DNA of 64,000 nucleotides from Rhizophagus irregularis (Eukaryota; Glomeromycota; Glomeromycetes; Glomerales; Glomeraceae), in the NCBI RefSeq assembly GCF_026210795.1, contig NC_089441.1, positions 1,612,001 to 1,676,000 on the forward strand, written 5' to 3'. The notes under the pieces are model-generated. The model worked only from the letters and a program-made list of their open reading frames with translations. It was not told the origin of the DNA and searched no databases. The translations under genes were made by a program, and so were the position numbers. Below, one piece after another: positions 24,185 to 33,847 of this stretch (positions are counted from its first letter, which is position 1; each line of letters begins with the position of its first letter).

Positions 24185-24544
24185 ATGTATACCTCGCACG
24201 CAGTATCAGTAATTCCTGAACTTGTAAGTTATATCCTGGAACACATTCCAAGTAGCAATTTTGGGCCACATCTTTTAGAAGTCAGCCCAATCTGGAGAGC
24301 TGAAGCTGAACGAGTACTCTGGAAGCGGCATAAAAAAGCCGAAGAGGCATACGACAGGGCAGTAGAAAAGAAGGAAAAAGCAAATGATGCTCTTGGCCAA
24401 TCATTGGAGGAGGAGGGTATCCTCCGTGAACTTGAATGGAAGGCGTATCAAAAGGCTTGTAAAGAGTTAACGGACACTAGAAAAAAGCTAACTATAGTAA
24501 AAGGAGCTCTTGAGCGGTTTGGATTTCAGATATATGTAGTTTGA
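24185..24544 (+). CDS. F-box-like small protein, copy A
   Basis: 119 residues, first gene inside the left terminal repeat. The N-terminus (IPELVSYILEHIPSSNFG, followed by VSPIWRAEAERVLWKR) has the spacing of an F-box (leucine/proline-rich start, then W and LWKR). The rest is a charged helix (AEEAYDRAVEKKEKA) shared almost word for word with the copy B protein at 27481, while the N-terminus differs. F-box proteins recruit substrates to SCF ubiquitin ligases through Skp1; that role is inferred here. The family assignment rests on pattern only. Confidence 0.6.
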   Translation: MYTSHAVSVIPELVSYILEHIPSSNFGPHLLEVSPIWRAEAERVLWKRHKKAEEAYDRAVEKKEKANDALGQSLEEEGILRELEWKAYQKACKELTDTRKKLTIVKGALERFGFQIYVV

Positions 24545-24706
24545 AAAAGGGGAAGGGAAGATTTAGAGCAGTCGTAAAGGTTCGTGGTTTATAGTTTTTT
24601 TTTACCCCTAGAAGATAACCAGATATAACCGGAGGACCGCAGGACCGCAGGACTATAGGAGGGTAACCAGATAGGAGTGCAGATCTTTGGAAAAAATATA
24701 TTCGGC

Positions 24707-24720
24707 AATTGAAGATTAGG
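24707..24720 (+). promoter_or_regulatory. AATTGAAGATTAGG promoter-like motif (A helicase)
   Basis: Lies 37 bp upstream of the helicase start codon and is identical to the motif at 28102 before the copy B helicase. Related TTGAAG sites precede most genes of the element. Confidence 0.5.
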
Positions 24721-26894
24721 TAACTATAAATTAGTACTCGATTTGATAGAACAAAAAATGACTGCCCAAACTAGCACTCAAGCTCAAGTTATCTCCAAGT
24801 TCGGTGAACAGAAAAAGGCTTTTAGTATTGATGAGCTTAAACGGCTCATTAACGCTGCTAAAAGTATGAGTGACCTTGATCAAGCTAAAGGTTATCTTTG
24901 CAGTTACTTTATCCCCTGCTCCAACCCGCATGGAGTCTTCATGTGGCGGTCAGAAATTAAAAACCTCGAGCACATCCCCGATAAAAATATTAGTAAACTT
25001 ATCTGTCCAATTACCAAAGTCTTTTACACACAATCCGAACAAGGTCTTTCACAAAAGGTTGAATTCAATATCAACAAATGGTTTATGATCGAATATAGTA
25101 CTGTATGTGTAGCTACCTGTGACCCTCAAAAATCTCGTATCTTTAAACTAGGTGGCCAACTTTATCTCAATATCTTCCCAGGATTTCTCCATATCCTGCG
25201 TCCGATATCCACTTTTGAATCTACAACCCACCTCGCAGTTAAATTTATTTTCTCTCACATTCAGGATATCTGGTGTTCAGGCGATTGGAATCTTACTGAG
25301 TATATCATAAAATGGTTGGCCGGTGTGGCAGCTGGAAGGAAAATGTATTCGATTCTCTACCTGAAATCTGGACAGGGTTGGGGTAAAAGTATTATAACAG
25401 ATTTCATTCAACGTAGTGTCTTTGTTACTCAACTTGTTTATAAGACCAGTGATCCTCAAACGATTCTTGGAAGTTTCAATGGGCAATTACAAGGTAAGGT
25501 TCTTCTCCTCCTCGAGGAAATGCCTACAGAAAAAAGCCAGTGGAATAATCTGTATCGATCATTGAAGGATAAGGTAACAGGTGACATAATGGAAATCCAT
25601 GAAAAATACAAGACGCCAACACATTACAAAAACTTTATATCCACCATTGTACTCACTAATGAAAATGCTCTCAGAGTGGAGAATGACGATAGGCGCACAG
25701 TGTTCTTGGATGTATCACCATCCCGCAAGGGAGACCTCAACTACTTTAAGAAACTCAGTGACGCTATGAAATACCCAGGTGCCAGTGAGGCATTCTATGC
25801 TTACTTGAGAGCCATTGCAGACGCTTACCCAGACTTCAATGGGAATCCACCACCTATGACAACATCTAAGCAGGATCACATCATATCAACTCTCCCACCC
25901 CTATTTCAATTCATAAAGGACATTTACCTCATAGTAAAAAATCATATAACTGACCTACCTGTTCAAGAATTTTATAGGGTATATACTTCATACTGTGAAA
26001 CTCATTGCATTACACCCCTATCAAAGATAAACGCTTCTAGAATCCTATCAAATGAGTTGGGTATAAATAGCAGAAAAATACGTGTAGGTAAGGCAACACC
26101 ACGAGTTTACAGCATATCTAGGGAGGACCTTTACAAAAAGTTTCTCACCAAAAAATGGATCCACGAAACAGATGAAATCAATATAGAAGGAATAGATGTA
26201 GAAACTCCCGAGAAGCCTGCATCTGATCCCAAAGCCTTAGAAAAATTCTTGGCAAATATATATAGCATTCCTGCTAATAATCCACAAGACGTACAAGAGA
26301 AACCTGCTGAGGAAAAACCCGCTTCTGTTGAGAAGAAGCCTACTGAAGAGAAATCTGCACTTGTAGTTCTCAAAAAGACTTCACCACCAGTACCACCCAA
26401 ACCCGATTCCTTGAAGGTAAAACCCGCACCTGTCATCAATGAGGATCCTATTCCTGAGGAATCTCCAGCTCCTATAGAGTCAGATACTGATGAACCTATA
26501 GATAGCTTCTCGGACTGTTATCTATCTGATGAGGAACCTGATCAAGAAAATGAACCGCCTGCTGAGGAACCTGCATTTAAAGCTGATGATGACTACAACG
26601 TTTTAGATGACTTGCTATCTGACTCAGATTTTACAACTGTGAACCCAGCTCCTGAATAACAACCCGAATCTCCCGCAGAATTTTCTGCATCTGTTACTAA
26701 GCCTGACCCAGAACCAGCTCCTGAAGAGCAACCTATCCCAGAACCTGACACAGAACTAGAAGTTGACTGGGACCTTGAACCAAAGGAAGGTACTCGAGCA
26801 CACTGGGCTTGGCATGAAAGGCACCGATGGGATCGTAAGCCATGGGTCAAGAATTCAAAGGACCAGGTCTTCAATGATCTCTACAATACAGGGT

Positions 26895-27463
26895 CGTCGG
26901 GCTGGATGTGTGTCTCGCTACCGCTCCACCCACCTCGGCCTCACGGCCTCGCAGTACCTATATCCCCCCTACGGGGGATCAGGAATCCCCCATATATACT
27001 ACTACCATGGCCACAGTGGCCATGGCTGGTCACACTACTTTCCAACTCCTTTTTTTTATCCATTTTTTCTTATATATAAAACTACTATGACCACTATGAC
27101 CACTATGACCAGACTACTAAAAAGTGGATAAAAACGCGAATAAAGCCAAAATCAGACAGAATATCCGGTCATAGTACTGGCCACAGTTCAAAAAACTTAT
27201 GATAATACTATGGCCACCTTAGTTAGCCCCTCAGGCTCCAAAACCCGATTTAAGCTATGACCACCCTTTATCTACTTACCTGAGACACCGAACTATGCCA
27301 CCGAACTATGACCGCCGAACTATGACCACCGAACTATGACCGCCGAACTATGACCACCCTTTATTTACATACCTGGGACACCGAACTATGACCGCCGAAC
27401 TATGACCACCGAACTATGGCCACTTTCCCCGTCAGAAAAAATAAGTAATTGAACAATGGGTAT
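26895..27463. repeat. left terminal inverted repeat of copy B
   Basis: About 569 bp, inverted at 40742-41284. It contains GGGGGATCAGGAATCCCC, GGCCACAGTGGCC, a T-rich block, ACCACTATGACC repeats, and a CCGAACTATGACCGC tandem block that has about two more units here than on the right. It ends at CAATGGGTAT, next to the first gene, so it probably carries a promoter. Confidence 0.85.
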
Positions 27464-27480
27464 ACCATAAGTAATATATA

Positions 27481-27918
27481 ATGATGAACTTACACGCAGC
27501 CACTTATCTTGCCGAAGACCTCGGACTTGATCTTGTAGACATCTATGGAATCTGTAAATGGATCCAAATGCGGGCATCGCCCCTCAATGACCCGGATATA
27601 GTAGCAGAAATAGTCAGAAACCTTCCGGCCAAAGAATTCGGAAAGCACCTCAAGATAAACAGACTCTGGTACAACTGTTGTAAAGCCGAGTTGTGGAAGC
27701 GATATGAGAAAGCCGAGGAGGCATACGACAGGGCAGTAGAAAAGAAGGAAAAAGCGGGGGATGCTCTTGGTCAATCATTTGAGGAAGAGGGTATTGGAAA
27801 TCGTGAACTTCATGAGCTTAATTGGAAGGAGTATCAAAAGACTTGTAAAGAGTTAACGGACGCTAGAAAAGAGCAAATAATGGTAAGGTGGGCTCTTGAG
27901 CGGTGTGGATTTCACTAG
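27481..27918 (+). CDS. F-box-like small protein, copy B (helicase end)
   Basis: 145 residues, starting 18 bp inside the terminal repeat. The F-box-like region is NDPDIVAEIVRNLPAKEFGK followed by INRLWYNCCKAELWKRY (residues about 35-75). A charged helical tail (AEEAYDRAVEKKEKAGDALG) is shared with copy A. The first 35 residues and F-box match the copy C protein at 45873 instead, so the gene is a mosaic. An SCF adaptor role is inferred from the motif; no substrate-binding repeats are visible. Confidence 0.65.
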   Translation: MMNLHAATYLAEDLGLDLVDIYGICKWIQMRASPLNDPDIVAEIVRNLPAKEFGKHLKINRLWYNCCKAELWKRYEKAEEAYDRAVEKKEKAGDALGQSFEEEGIGNRELHELNWKEYQKTCKELTDARKEQIMVRWALERCGFH

Positions 27919-28101
27919 ATATACGTGGATTGAAAAGGGGGAAGGGAAGATTTAGAGCAGTCGTAAAAATTTGTGGGTTATAGTTTTTTTTTACCCCTAA
28001 AAGATAACCAGATATATCCGGAGGACCGCAGAACCGCAGGACCACAGGACTACAGGAGGGTAACCTGGTAGTAGTGCAGATCTTTGGAAAAAATATTCGG
28101 C

Positions 28102-28115
28102 AATTGAAGATTAGG
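28102..28115 (+). promoter_or_regulatory. AATTGAAGATTAGG promoter-like motif (B helicase)
   Basis: 38 bp upstream of the helicase ATG, in a block shared with copy A from GGACCGCAG through the start codon. Confidence 0.5.
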
Positions 28116-28152
28116 TAACTATAAATTAGTACTCGATTTGATAGAACAAAAA

Positions 28153-30459
28153 ATGGCCGCTCAAGTTCCAGCAATCTTTAACTTCAACAACCGTTTCTTC
28201 TACGATGACCTTCTTAAAAAGTGTATAGGTACACACACAAAAGAAAGCATCAATTCAGCAATCTCAGCTTCTGTGGCTTTCATCACCACGAAGTCCGGCA
28301 TGTGGATCAGAAAAAAGAAGGCTTATAATGGAAGCATATACTTCGAGTTTGCTGCAGATCTCAAGGGAATTTCTACTAAGCACAAGGTAAGTATTCGGTC
28401 AGATGCAGGAGAAGATGATGGTATGACCACATCCATCAAGTTAAAGGACCTTCTTATCCAAGCCTCAGTCACAAAGATCTGTTATACAGATGTAAACTTC
28501 ATGCCTTATCCCCCAAACGCGCCAAAGTATAATCCTGAATTCTTCAATCTCTTTTTAGGTTTCAGGGCTCAACCCGCTGAGCACATCAAACCGAACCTAG
28601 TTAATCCAATCATTCGACATGTTCATGAGGTATGGTGTGCAGAGGACAAGCAGTTAACCACGTACATCCTCAACTGGCTCGCATTTCTGGTTCAAAATCC
28701 TGACAAAAAACCCGGTACAGCAATTATTATGCGCAGTCCCCCCAGATGTGGTAAGAATATCTTAACCGATTTTATCGGAGAACATATTCTTGGTCGTGAA
28801 AACTTTCTCTCCACTACCCGTCTTGAAGATGTAATGGGAAGGTTCAATGCAGCTGTTCGTGCCAAAAAACTCATTATCCTCAATGAATGTGATATGACAG
28901 GAAAGGAATGGCATGGAGCAAATAACCGACTTAAGAGTTTAATCACTGAGCCTTACATCTCTATCAAGGAAAAGGGAATAGATGTGAAGGTTATTGATGA
29001 CTTTGCTGGCTACATGATCCTGAGTAATCATGCTATGCCAATCCGCATAGAAATGGGAGATGAAAGATTTGTAGCTCTCAACGTCTCAGCCAAATATAAG
29101 GGCAATCGAGAATACTTCAGTTCTCTAGTAAAAGTATTAGAAAACCCAGATACAGCCAGTTCCTTCATGTCCTATTTACTTAGCCGAGACTTAACTAGCT
29201 TCAATCCCCGATCTATTCCTGATACTCAAATGAAACAGGAGCTAATCGAAGCAAGTATTCCAAATCCCCAGCGTTTCATACAATATTACCTTGAAATGAT
29301 GTGGCCCGACAATTGTGATACACTTGAAATTCCTTGTACAAATTTCTATAGCACTTACCAGAATTGGTGCAGTGAGAAGGGCGAAAACAAAACACTTAGT
29401 AATAATAAGTTTGGTATGGAGATTAAGCAATTCATTCCTAAAACTCGCCCAAGACGTTCAGGTGCTAGAATAAACTATTACATACTAGATAAAGCAAAAA
29501 TTGCGAAGAATTTTAGTAGAGTAATCCAGGAGACACAAGACATACAGGAAGCACAGGTAGATCAAGAGGAAGTAGAGCCAGTTGTTGAGAAACCTGCTGA
29601 GGAAAAACCCGCTCCTGTCAAGAAGAAGCCTACTGAAGAGACCAAAAAGACTCCACCACCAGTACCACTTAAGCCCGATTGCTTGAAGGTAAAACCCGCA
29701 CCTGTCATCAAAGAGGATCCTATTCTTGAGGAATCTCCAGCTCCTATAGAATCAGATACTGATGAACCTATAGATAGCTTCTCGGACTGTTATCAATCTG
29801 ATGAGGAACCTGATCAAGAAAATGAGCCGCCTGCTGAGGAACCTGCATTTAAAGCTGATGATGACTACGACGTTTTAGATGACTTGCTATCTGACTCAGA
29901 TTTTACAACTGTGAACCCAGCTCCTGAACAACAACCCGAGTCTTCTGCAGAATTTTCTGCATCCGTCACTAAGCCTGACCCAGAACCGGCTCCTGAAGAG
30001 CAACCTATCCCAGAACCCGACACAGAACTAGAAGTTGACTGGGACCCTGAACCAAAGGAAGGTACTCGAGCACACTGGGCTTGGCATGAAAGGCACCGAT
30101 GGGATCATAAGCCATGGGTCAAGAATTCAAAGGACCAGGTCTTCAATGATCTCTACAATACAGGTAAGGATTTATGGGCTAAGTACCAAGACATGTCAGA
30201 CGACTATGACTGGGAAATACTCGCGTTTGAAGTAGAGGAATGTCCCACAACACGTATTGAGGATGAGTACCAGTATTACCTTAGGGAGGTAGTAGACCGC
30301 TTCAAGGACTGGATCGAATATAATGGGAACTTACCTAAAACACCTAGCCGTAAAGAACTTGCAGATCTAATAAGAGTATACAAGGAGGATCATGATGCCG
30401 AGATTATTCCTACTACCTCTGGTTATGAAACTATGAAGATGAATAAGGGTAAGGCATGA
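28153..30459 (+). CDS. SF3/D5-like replicative helicase, copy B
   Basis: 768 residues from the ATG at 28153. The ATPase core has a Walker A variant SPPRCGKN (about 195-202), Walker B LIILNECDM and sensor region YMILSNHAMPIRIEMGDERF (about 287-306). A winged-helix-like segment (FYSTYQNWCSEKGENKTLSN) and a 300-residue acidic, proline-rich tail (PEPAPEEQPIPEPDTELEVD) follow. The domain resembles the D5/DUF5906 helicase family of giant viruses, phages and virus-like transposons. The stop is a TGA at 30457-30459 where copy A has CGA; the frame stays open for another 37 codons, so the protein is probably truncated by mutation. Confidence 0.85.
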   Translation: MAAQVPAIFNFNNRFFYDDLLKKCIGTHTKESINSAISASVAFITTKSGMWIRKKKAYNGSIYFEFAADLKGISTKHKVSIRSDAGEDDGMTTSIKLKDLLIQASVTKICYTDVNFMPYPPNAPKYNPEFFNLFLGFRAQPAEHIKPNLVNPIIRHVHEVWCAEDKQLTTYILNWLAFLVQNPDKKPGTAIIMRSPPRCGKNILTDFIGEHILGRENFLSTTRLEDVMGRFNAAVRAKKLIILNECDMTGKEWHGANNRLKSLITEPYISIKEKGIDVKVIDDFAGYMILSNHAMPIRIEMGDERFVALNVSAKYKGNREYFSSLVKVLENPDTASSFMSYLLSRDLTSFNPRSIPDTQMKQELIEASIPNPQRFIQYYLEMMWPDNCDTLEIPCTNFYSTYQNWCSEKGENKTLSNNKFGMEIKQFIPKTRPRRSGARINYYILDKAKIAKNFSRVIQETQDIQEAQVDQEEVEPVVEKPAEEKPAPVKKKPTEETKKTPPPVPLKPDCLKVKPAPVIKEDPILEESPAPIESDTDEPIDSFSDCYQSDEEPDQENEPPAEEPAFKADDDYDVLDDLLSDSDFTTVNPAPEQQPESSAEFSASVTKPDPEPAPEEQPIPEPDTELEVDWDPEPKEGTRAHWAWHERHRWDHKPWVKNSKDQVFNDLYNTGKDLWAKYQDMSDDYDWEILAFEVEECPTTRIEDEYQYYLREVVDRFKDWIEYNGNLPKTPSRKELADLIRVYKEDHDAEIIPTTSGYETMKMNKGKA

Positions 30460-30656
30460 GAAATCCCAGAGGAACGTCCAAAAACTGATATGGAACGTGA
30501 ATGGGAAGCTGCTAATGGATTTGTAGACGAGCTGGATATTGATGAGGCCTGTGATATGATTGACTCCTTTTAATAAGATAAGCGCCTCTTAGTTATCTTA
30601 TATTTTTTATATAAAAAACCTATATTACAATTGAATACAATTCATAGTTATATCAA

Positions 30657-30992
30657 ATGGCCTATTCAAAAATTGCACGTGCTTTGCCTACAAGACCAGA
30701 TATCAAAGAACTACAGTATTCAGGCGCAAGATTTTCCAGAGGAGCAATAGCAAGACTTGGACAGCAACTCCAATCCCGGTATCCGACACATAAATTTCAG
30801 ATTCTGCTCCCCTATGAAAACTGGAAACCCGGTGGATGGACATCAGGAAACCAACCAGCCAGCCTCTTCTCACTCTTGGACCACTACGACGAAGCACAAC
30901 TACCGGATAATGCAGATCCTGATTACTTTGAACGATTCATAATTTATGTGAGAGATGCCCCACCGGTTGCAGGGGGTTGCAACGGGAGCTAA
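30657..30992 (+). CDS. N-terminal segment of the DNA polymerase gene (separate frame)
   Basis: 111 residues (SRGAIARLGQQLQ, FQILLPYENWKPGGWTSG, YFERFIIYVRD), preceded by TATA-like DNA and AATTGAAT at 30629. It ends in GGCNGS just where the polymerase frame (-1 relative) begins with ELNDCLYECL. Copy A has the same gene (44574), also out of frame with its polymerase but through a different single-G difference. This segment is therefore most likely the N-terminus of one larger polymerase protein rather than an independent gene. Confidence 0.7.
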   Translation: MAYSKIARALPTRPDIKELQYSGARFSRGAIARLGQQLQSRYPTHKFQILLPYENWKPGGWTSGNQPASLFSLLDHYDEAQLPDNADPDYFERFIIYVRDAPPVAGGCNGS

Positions 30993-32536
30993 ATGATTGC
31001 CTGTATGAATGCCTGAAATATATCTACGGCACATTCTCTAAAATGCCAAAGTCAATCAAAAAGCCCGAGTATATCAAAAAGGCATTAGGTCTCAATCGTG
31101 ATGCTCCAGTTCCAGTCTCATATATGGATAAGGTTGAACAACTTGCAGGAAGCCTTGCACTTAATATTGTAGGGGATTCCACTCGAATTTCTAAGAGCAA
31201 ATCTGACAGACGTGCAACACTTATCCTGTCTGAAGGCCACTACTCTCTTGCACTGAATCCCGGAAGACTCCACCCTAGCAAATTAGATAGAAAACAAAAG
31301 TCTCCCTTTGTTTATCGTGAAGATGGGGTTAATAATGTAGTAACAATATACAATGGTAAGACAGTTAAGTCTCTTACAGTTGGACAGTTTCAGAAAGGTA
31401 AGAACTCTGATAGTTACTCCTTCATCCCTATCGAGAAGAATTGTAAAACTGGAATATATGAAACACTTGAGGAAACATACCAGAGGATCCATGAAGAGCA
31501 AAATTCCTTCCTACAGGCTACAAAGAAGTTCGGTCTAGGAATCGATTTATCTTACCACAACTGGTTGTACAAGAGAACTGCACTCTGGCTTTTTGAACGG
31601 TTTAGTGTAGGGGTTCCAGCCAATGATCCTCTTGACCCAGTCGAAGCAGAGTGGATAAGTGATGCAATGATGGGAGGTCTTATCTGGGCAGACAATGAAT
31701 GGAAGGGCTATGGAAGGCAATACGACGTGACAAGTTTGTATCCAAGTATTCAGCAATCAAATGCAAACTTTCCAATCCGACAAGGTAAGTTTCAAATACT
31801 CAAAGACTTTGTAGACCATGGAGGTTATGCCTTGTATGGATTATTTCGTGCTAGCTCCCAGGGAGCGCCCAAGGGCAAGGTAAGTGGTAATGACATTCTC
31901 TTCCGACAGAATAAGAGGGGAGTCTATACATTCATTGACTTACAACGAGCAAAGAAACTTGGACTCGATATACAGTTAATCCAGGATGGAAAGCCAAATG
32001 CCTTGATATATGACAGAGAAGCAAGAATTCCTGGGACTGTGATATTTGGTGAGTATGTCCACTTTCTCTTCAATATAAAGAACCAGGGTGGCGTGGCCGG
32101 TCATGTTGCAAAGAGAGTTCTCAATACACTATGGGGAGCACTCTGCCAGAGGAAACGCAATTACAAGACACTCACCACAGATCAAACAGATCCATTCAAG
32201 TTTCCAGAAGGCCACACACTTGACTCCATCGTACCAGTAGGATCTGACCAGTGGCGATTCCAGTTCACAAACCCAGGTAGTCCCTTCAAGGGTGAGTATC
32301 CTAGGATCGCTCCATTCTTATTAGCACATGGACAGAAGACGACTTCAGAGTTATTAGAACCATATAAGGATAAAGTACGACGCATCCATACAGATGGATT
32401 TATTCTAGAGGAACAGCCGAGTAGTCCTACACTTATCACTTGTCCAGAAAATGCATCCAAAGTATTGAAAGCTCTCAAGTTTGAAACCGCAGGATACTGC
32501 CATGTGAAAAATGCAAATAAGGTTATCTGGACATGA
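30977..32536 (+). CDS. family B DNA polymerase, copy B
   Basis: About 519 residues; the frame has no ATG at its start, consistent with fusion to the preceding segment. Residues 5-95 resemble an OTU-like cysteine protease fold (NDCLYECL early, LILSEGHYSLA late). The polymerase motifs are A, YDVTSLYPS (D250), B, KRVLNTLWG (about 379-387), and C, RRIHTDGFI (about 468-476). Motif C has HTDG where DTDS is usual: the second catalytic aspartate is kept and the first is replaced by histidine. No proofreading exonuclease motifs are visible, and the protein is short for this family. It is expected to replicate the element; protein priming is possible but not shown. Confidence 0.85.
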   Translation: MQRELNDCLYECLKYIYGTFSKMPKSIKKPEYIKKALGLNRDAPVPVSYMDKVEQLAGSLALNIVGDSTRISKSKSDRRATLILSEGHYSLALNPGRLHPSKLDRKQKSPFVYREDGVNNVVTIYNGKTVKSLTVGQFQKGKNSDSYSFIPIEKNCKTGIYETLEETYQRIHEEQNSFLQATKKFGLGIDLSYHNWLYKRTALWLFERFSVGVPANDPLDPVEAEWISDAMMGGLIWADNEWKGYGRQYDVTSLYPSIQQSNANFPIRQGKFQILKDFVDHGGYALYGLFRASSQGAPKGKVSGNDILFRQNKRGVYTFIDLQRAKKLGLDIQLIQDGKPNALIYDREARIPGTVIFGEYVHFLFNIKNQGGVAGHVAKRVLNTLWGALCQRKRNYKTLTTDQTDPFKFPEGHTLDSIVPVGSDQWRFQFTNPGSPFKGEYPRIAPFLLAHGQKTTSELLEPYKDKVRRIHTDGFILEEQPSSPTLITCPENASKVLKALKFETAGYCHVKNANKVIWT

Positions 32537-32601
32537 TTGCCAAGAATGCAGTTGGATTTACAGTAGGTATATATATTTTTTCTTGCTTGAATGTAAAGTC
32601 A

Positions 32602-32610
32602 ATTTGAAGA
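32602..32610 (+). promoter_or_regulatory. TTGAAGA promoter-like motif
   Basis: ATTTGAAGA 40 bp upstream of the start at 32650, within AT-rich DNA. Confidence 0.4.
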
Positions 32611-32649
32611 TTCCTATTTATTACAAAGTACAAAAAAGTATAAGGAATC

Positions 32650-33120
32650 ATGTCAACATATACCGAATTAGCAAGCATTATTAACAGCACTGACAGCATT
32701 AGTGATAAAGTTATTTATGATGCATCACACAATCAGTTCACCATTGTCTCTGATGAAACTGTCATCAAGATTATCCGTGCATTGAAAGACACTATAGTAG
32801 TCGCATTAGTATCTGGGTTTAGCAAAACCAGCTACCTTGTCCAGGATCATGTGAAGTATATCAAGAGAATCCAGACAGCAAAGTCTCCTGTATCATATGT
32901 GAAGTTCGTGGCCAGAAAACTCTTCCCAGATAATGCAGCATATACTGCTAAGATAGCAAAGATTCGTGAATCATACAAGAATAAACAAGCTCTTTTAGAC
33001 AAACTTGAGGCCCTCTTCGAGTTGTATTATAATGTAACTAAGGACTCATTAACAGGTCCCCCAAAGCGAGCTGTCACTATGAATGAGGCTGAGAAAACCT
33101 TAGCAGAACTTCTTGCATAA
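32650..33120 (+). CDS. conserved helical protein of the element, copy B
   Basis: 156 residues, no recognised family. Predominantly helical with a central lysine-rich stretch (VQDHVKYIKRIQTA, YVKFVARKLFPDNAAY). The copy C homologue (54345) is the same length and about 85% identical by eye, so selection or recent common origin is likely. It lies between polymerase and F-box genes. A DNA-binding or structural role would fit the basic helices, but this is a guess. Confidence 0.7.
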   Translation: MSTYTELASIINSTDSISDKVIYDASHNQFTIVSDETVIKIIRALKDTIVVALVSGFSKTSYLVQDHVKYIKRIQTAKSPVSYVKFVARKLFPDNAAYTAKIAKIRESYKNKQALLDKLEALFELYYNVTKDSLTGPPKRAVTMNEAEKTLAELLA

Positions 33121-33178
33121 GCGGCTCCCTGTACGAATTTAGTTTATATTTTTTATCCATTTGTAATGGGCATACAGT

Positions 33179-33188
33179 AATTGAAGAT
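33179..33188 (+). promoter_or_regulatory. AATTGAAGAT promoter-like motif
   Basis: 27 bp upstream of the F-box start at 33215, followed by TATAGTATAAGTAACATAA. The same arrangement occurs before the copy C homologue on the minus strand. Confidence 0.5.
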
Positions 33189-33214
33189 GGCTATAGTATA
33201 AGTAACATAACATC

Positions 33215-33574
33215 ATGTTGGACCGATTACCAGTAGAAATAGTCGAACGCATTGTTGCAAAGATCCCAGATACTGACCTTATTGCAGCGAGTAAAGTAGA
33301 TAGTGTGTGGTGGCAGGAGGTTCGTCAAGAAGCATATAAGAGATGGAAAAATTACGCTACTACAATTGGGCATGTCCAAGCTCTTGGAAAGCCGTTTGAA
33401 AAAAGGAATATTGACTGGATATCATTTGAAGATGTAAACGACTTCTATAAAAGATGGATAGACCGCCTCACCGAGGATCAGCTTTATATTATGGAGAAAA
33501 TGCTTAGGAATGGGATGGTCGTGGACCCCCAAGAGAGGGAAACCATAGAGCATGCATTAAGTGAACATAGATAG
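33215..33574 (+). CDS. F-box protein, copy B (internal)
   Basis: 119 residues with a clear N-terminal F-box: MLDRLPVEIVERIVAKIPDT followed by DLIAASKVDSVWWQEVRQEAYKRW. The remainder is helical with no repeats. The TAG stop (33572-33574) corresponds to TGG in the copy C homologue (HRWGGDPWG), so B lost about 15 C-terminal residues by a G to A change. Two F-box-type genes in one element suggest that manipulation of host SCF ubiquitin ligases matters to it; this is inference from family knowledge. Confidence 0.8.
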   Translation: MLDRLPVEIVERIVAKIPDTDLIAASKVDSVWWQEVRQEAYKRWKNYATTIGHVQALGKPFEKRNIDWISFEDVNDFYKRWIDRLTEDQLYIMEKMLRNGMVVDPQERETIEHALSEHR

Positions 33575-33599
33575 GGAGGCGATCCTTGGGGACTGAACT

Positions 33600-33800
33600 G
33601 GGAGTGGAACGAATGGACTCAACAGGAGTAGCTTATTTATCGGGTATCCTCATATTTCTTGACAAGGACTGATGACCATGTAACCTTATCATCAGGTATC
33701 CTTGCATTTTTTCGACAAGGATTGATGACCATGTAACCTTATCATCAGGTATCCTTGCATTTTTTAATAAGGACTGATGACCGTGTCACTTGGTTATTGT
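33600..33800 (+). repeat. three 60-bp tandem units
   Basis: Units share GACAAGGACTGATGACC, GTAACCTTATCATCAGGTAT and CTTGCATTTTTT. Each has a small hairpin potential followed by a T run, which might act in 3' end formation of the F-box transcript. A reduced version sits at about 53390-53490 in copy C. Confidence 0.7.
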
Positions 33801-33801
33801 A

Positions 33802-33810
33802 AATTGAAGA
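33802..33810 (+). promoter_or_regulatory. AATTGAAGA promoter-like motif
   Basis: 38 bp upstream of the ATG at 33848. Its reverse complement (TCTTCAATT at 53371-53379) lies 38 bp before the copy C homologue. Confidence 0.5.
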
Positions 33811-33847
33811 AAACTATTAGGTATGTAGACACGTACAGAAAAAAGAC

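Noticed and set aside
26131-26874. Minus-strand open frames rich in G, S and A opposite the helicase tail
   Set aside because: Antisense of the acidic, proline-rich helicase tail; repeated in both copies only because the sense strand is.
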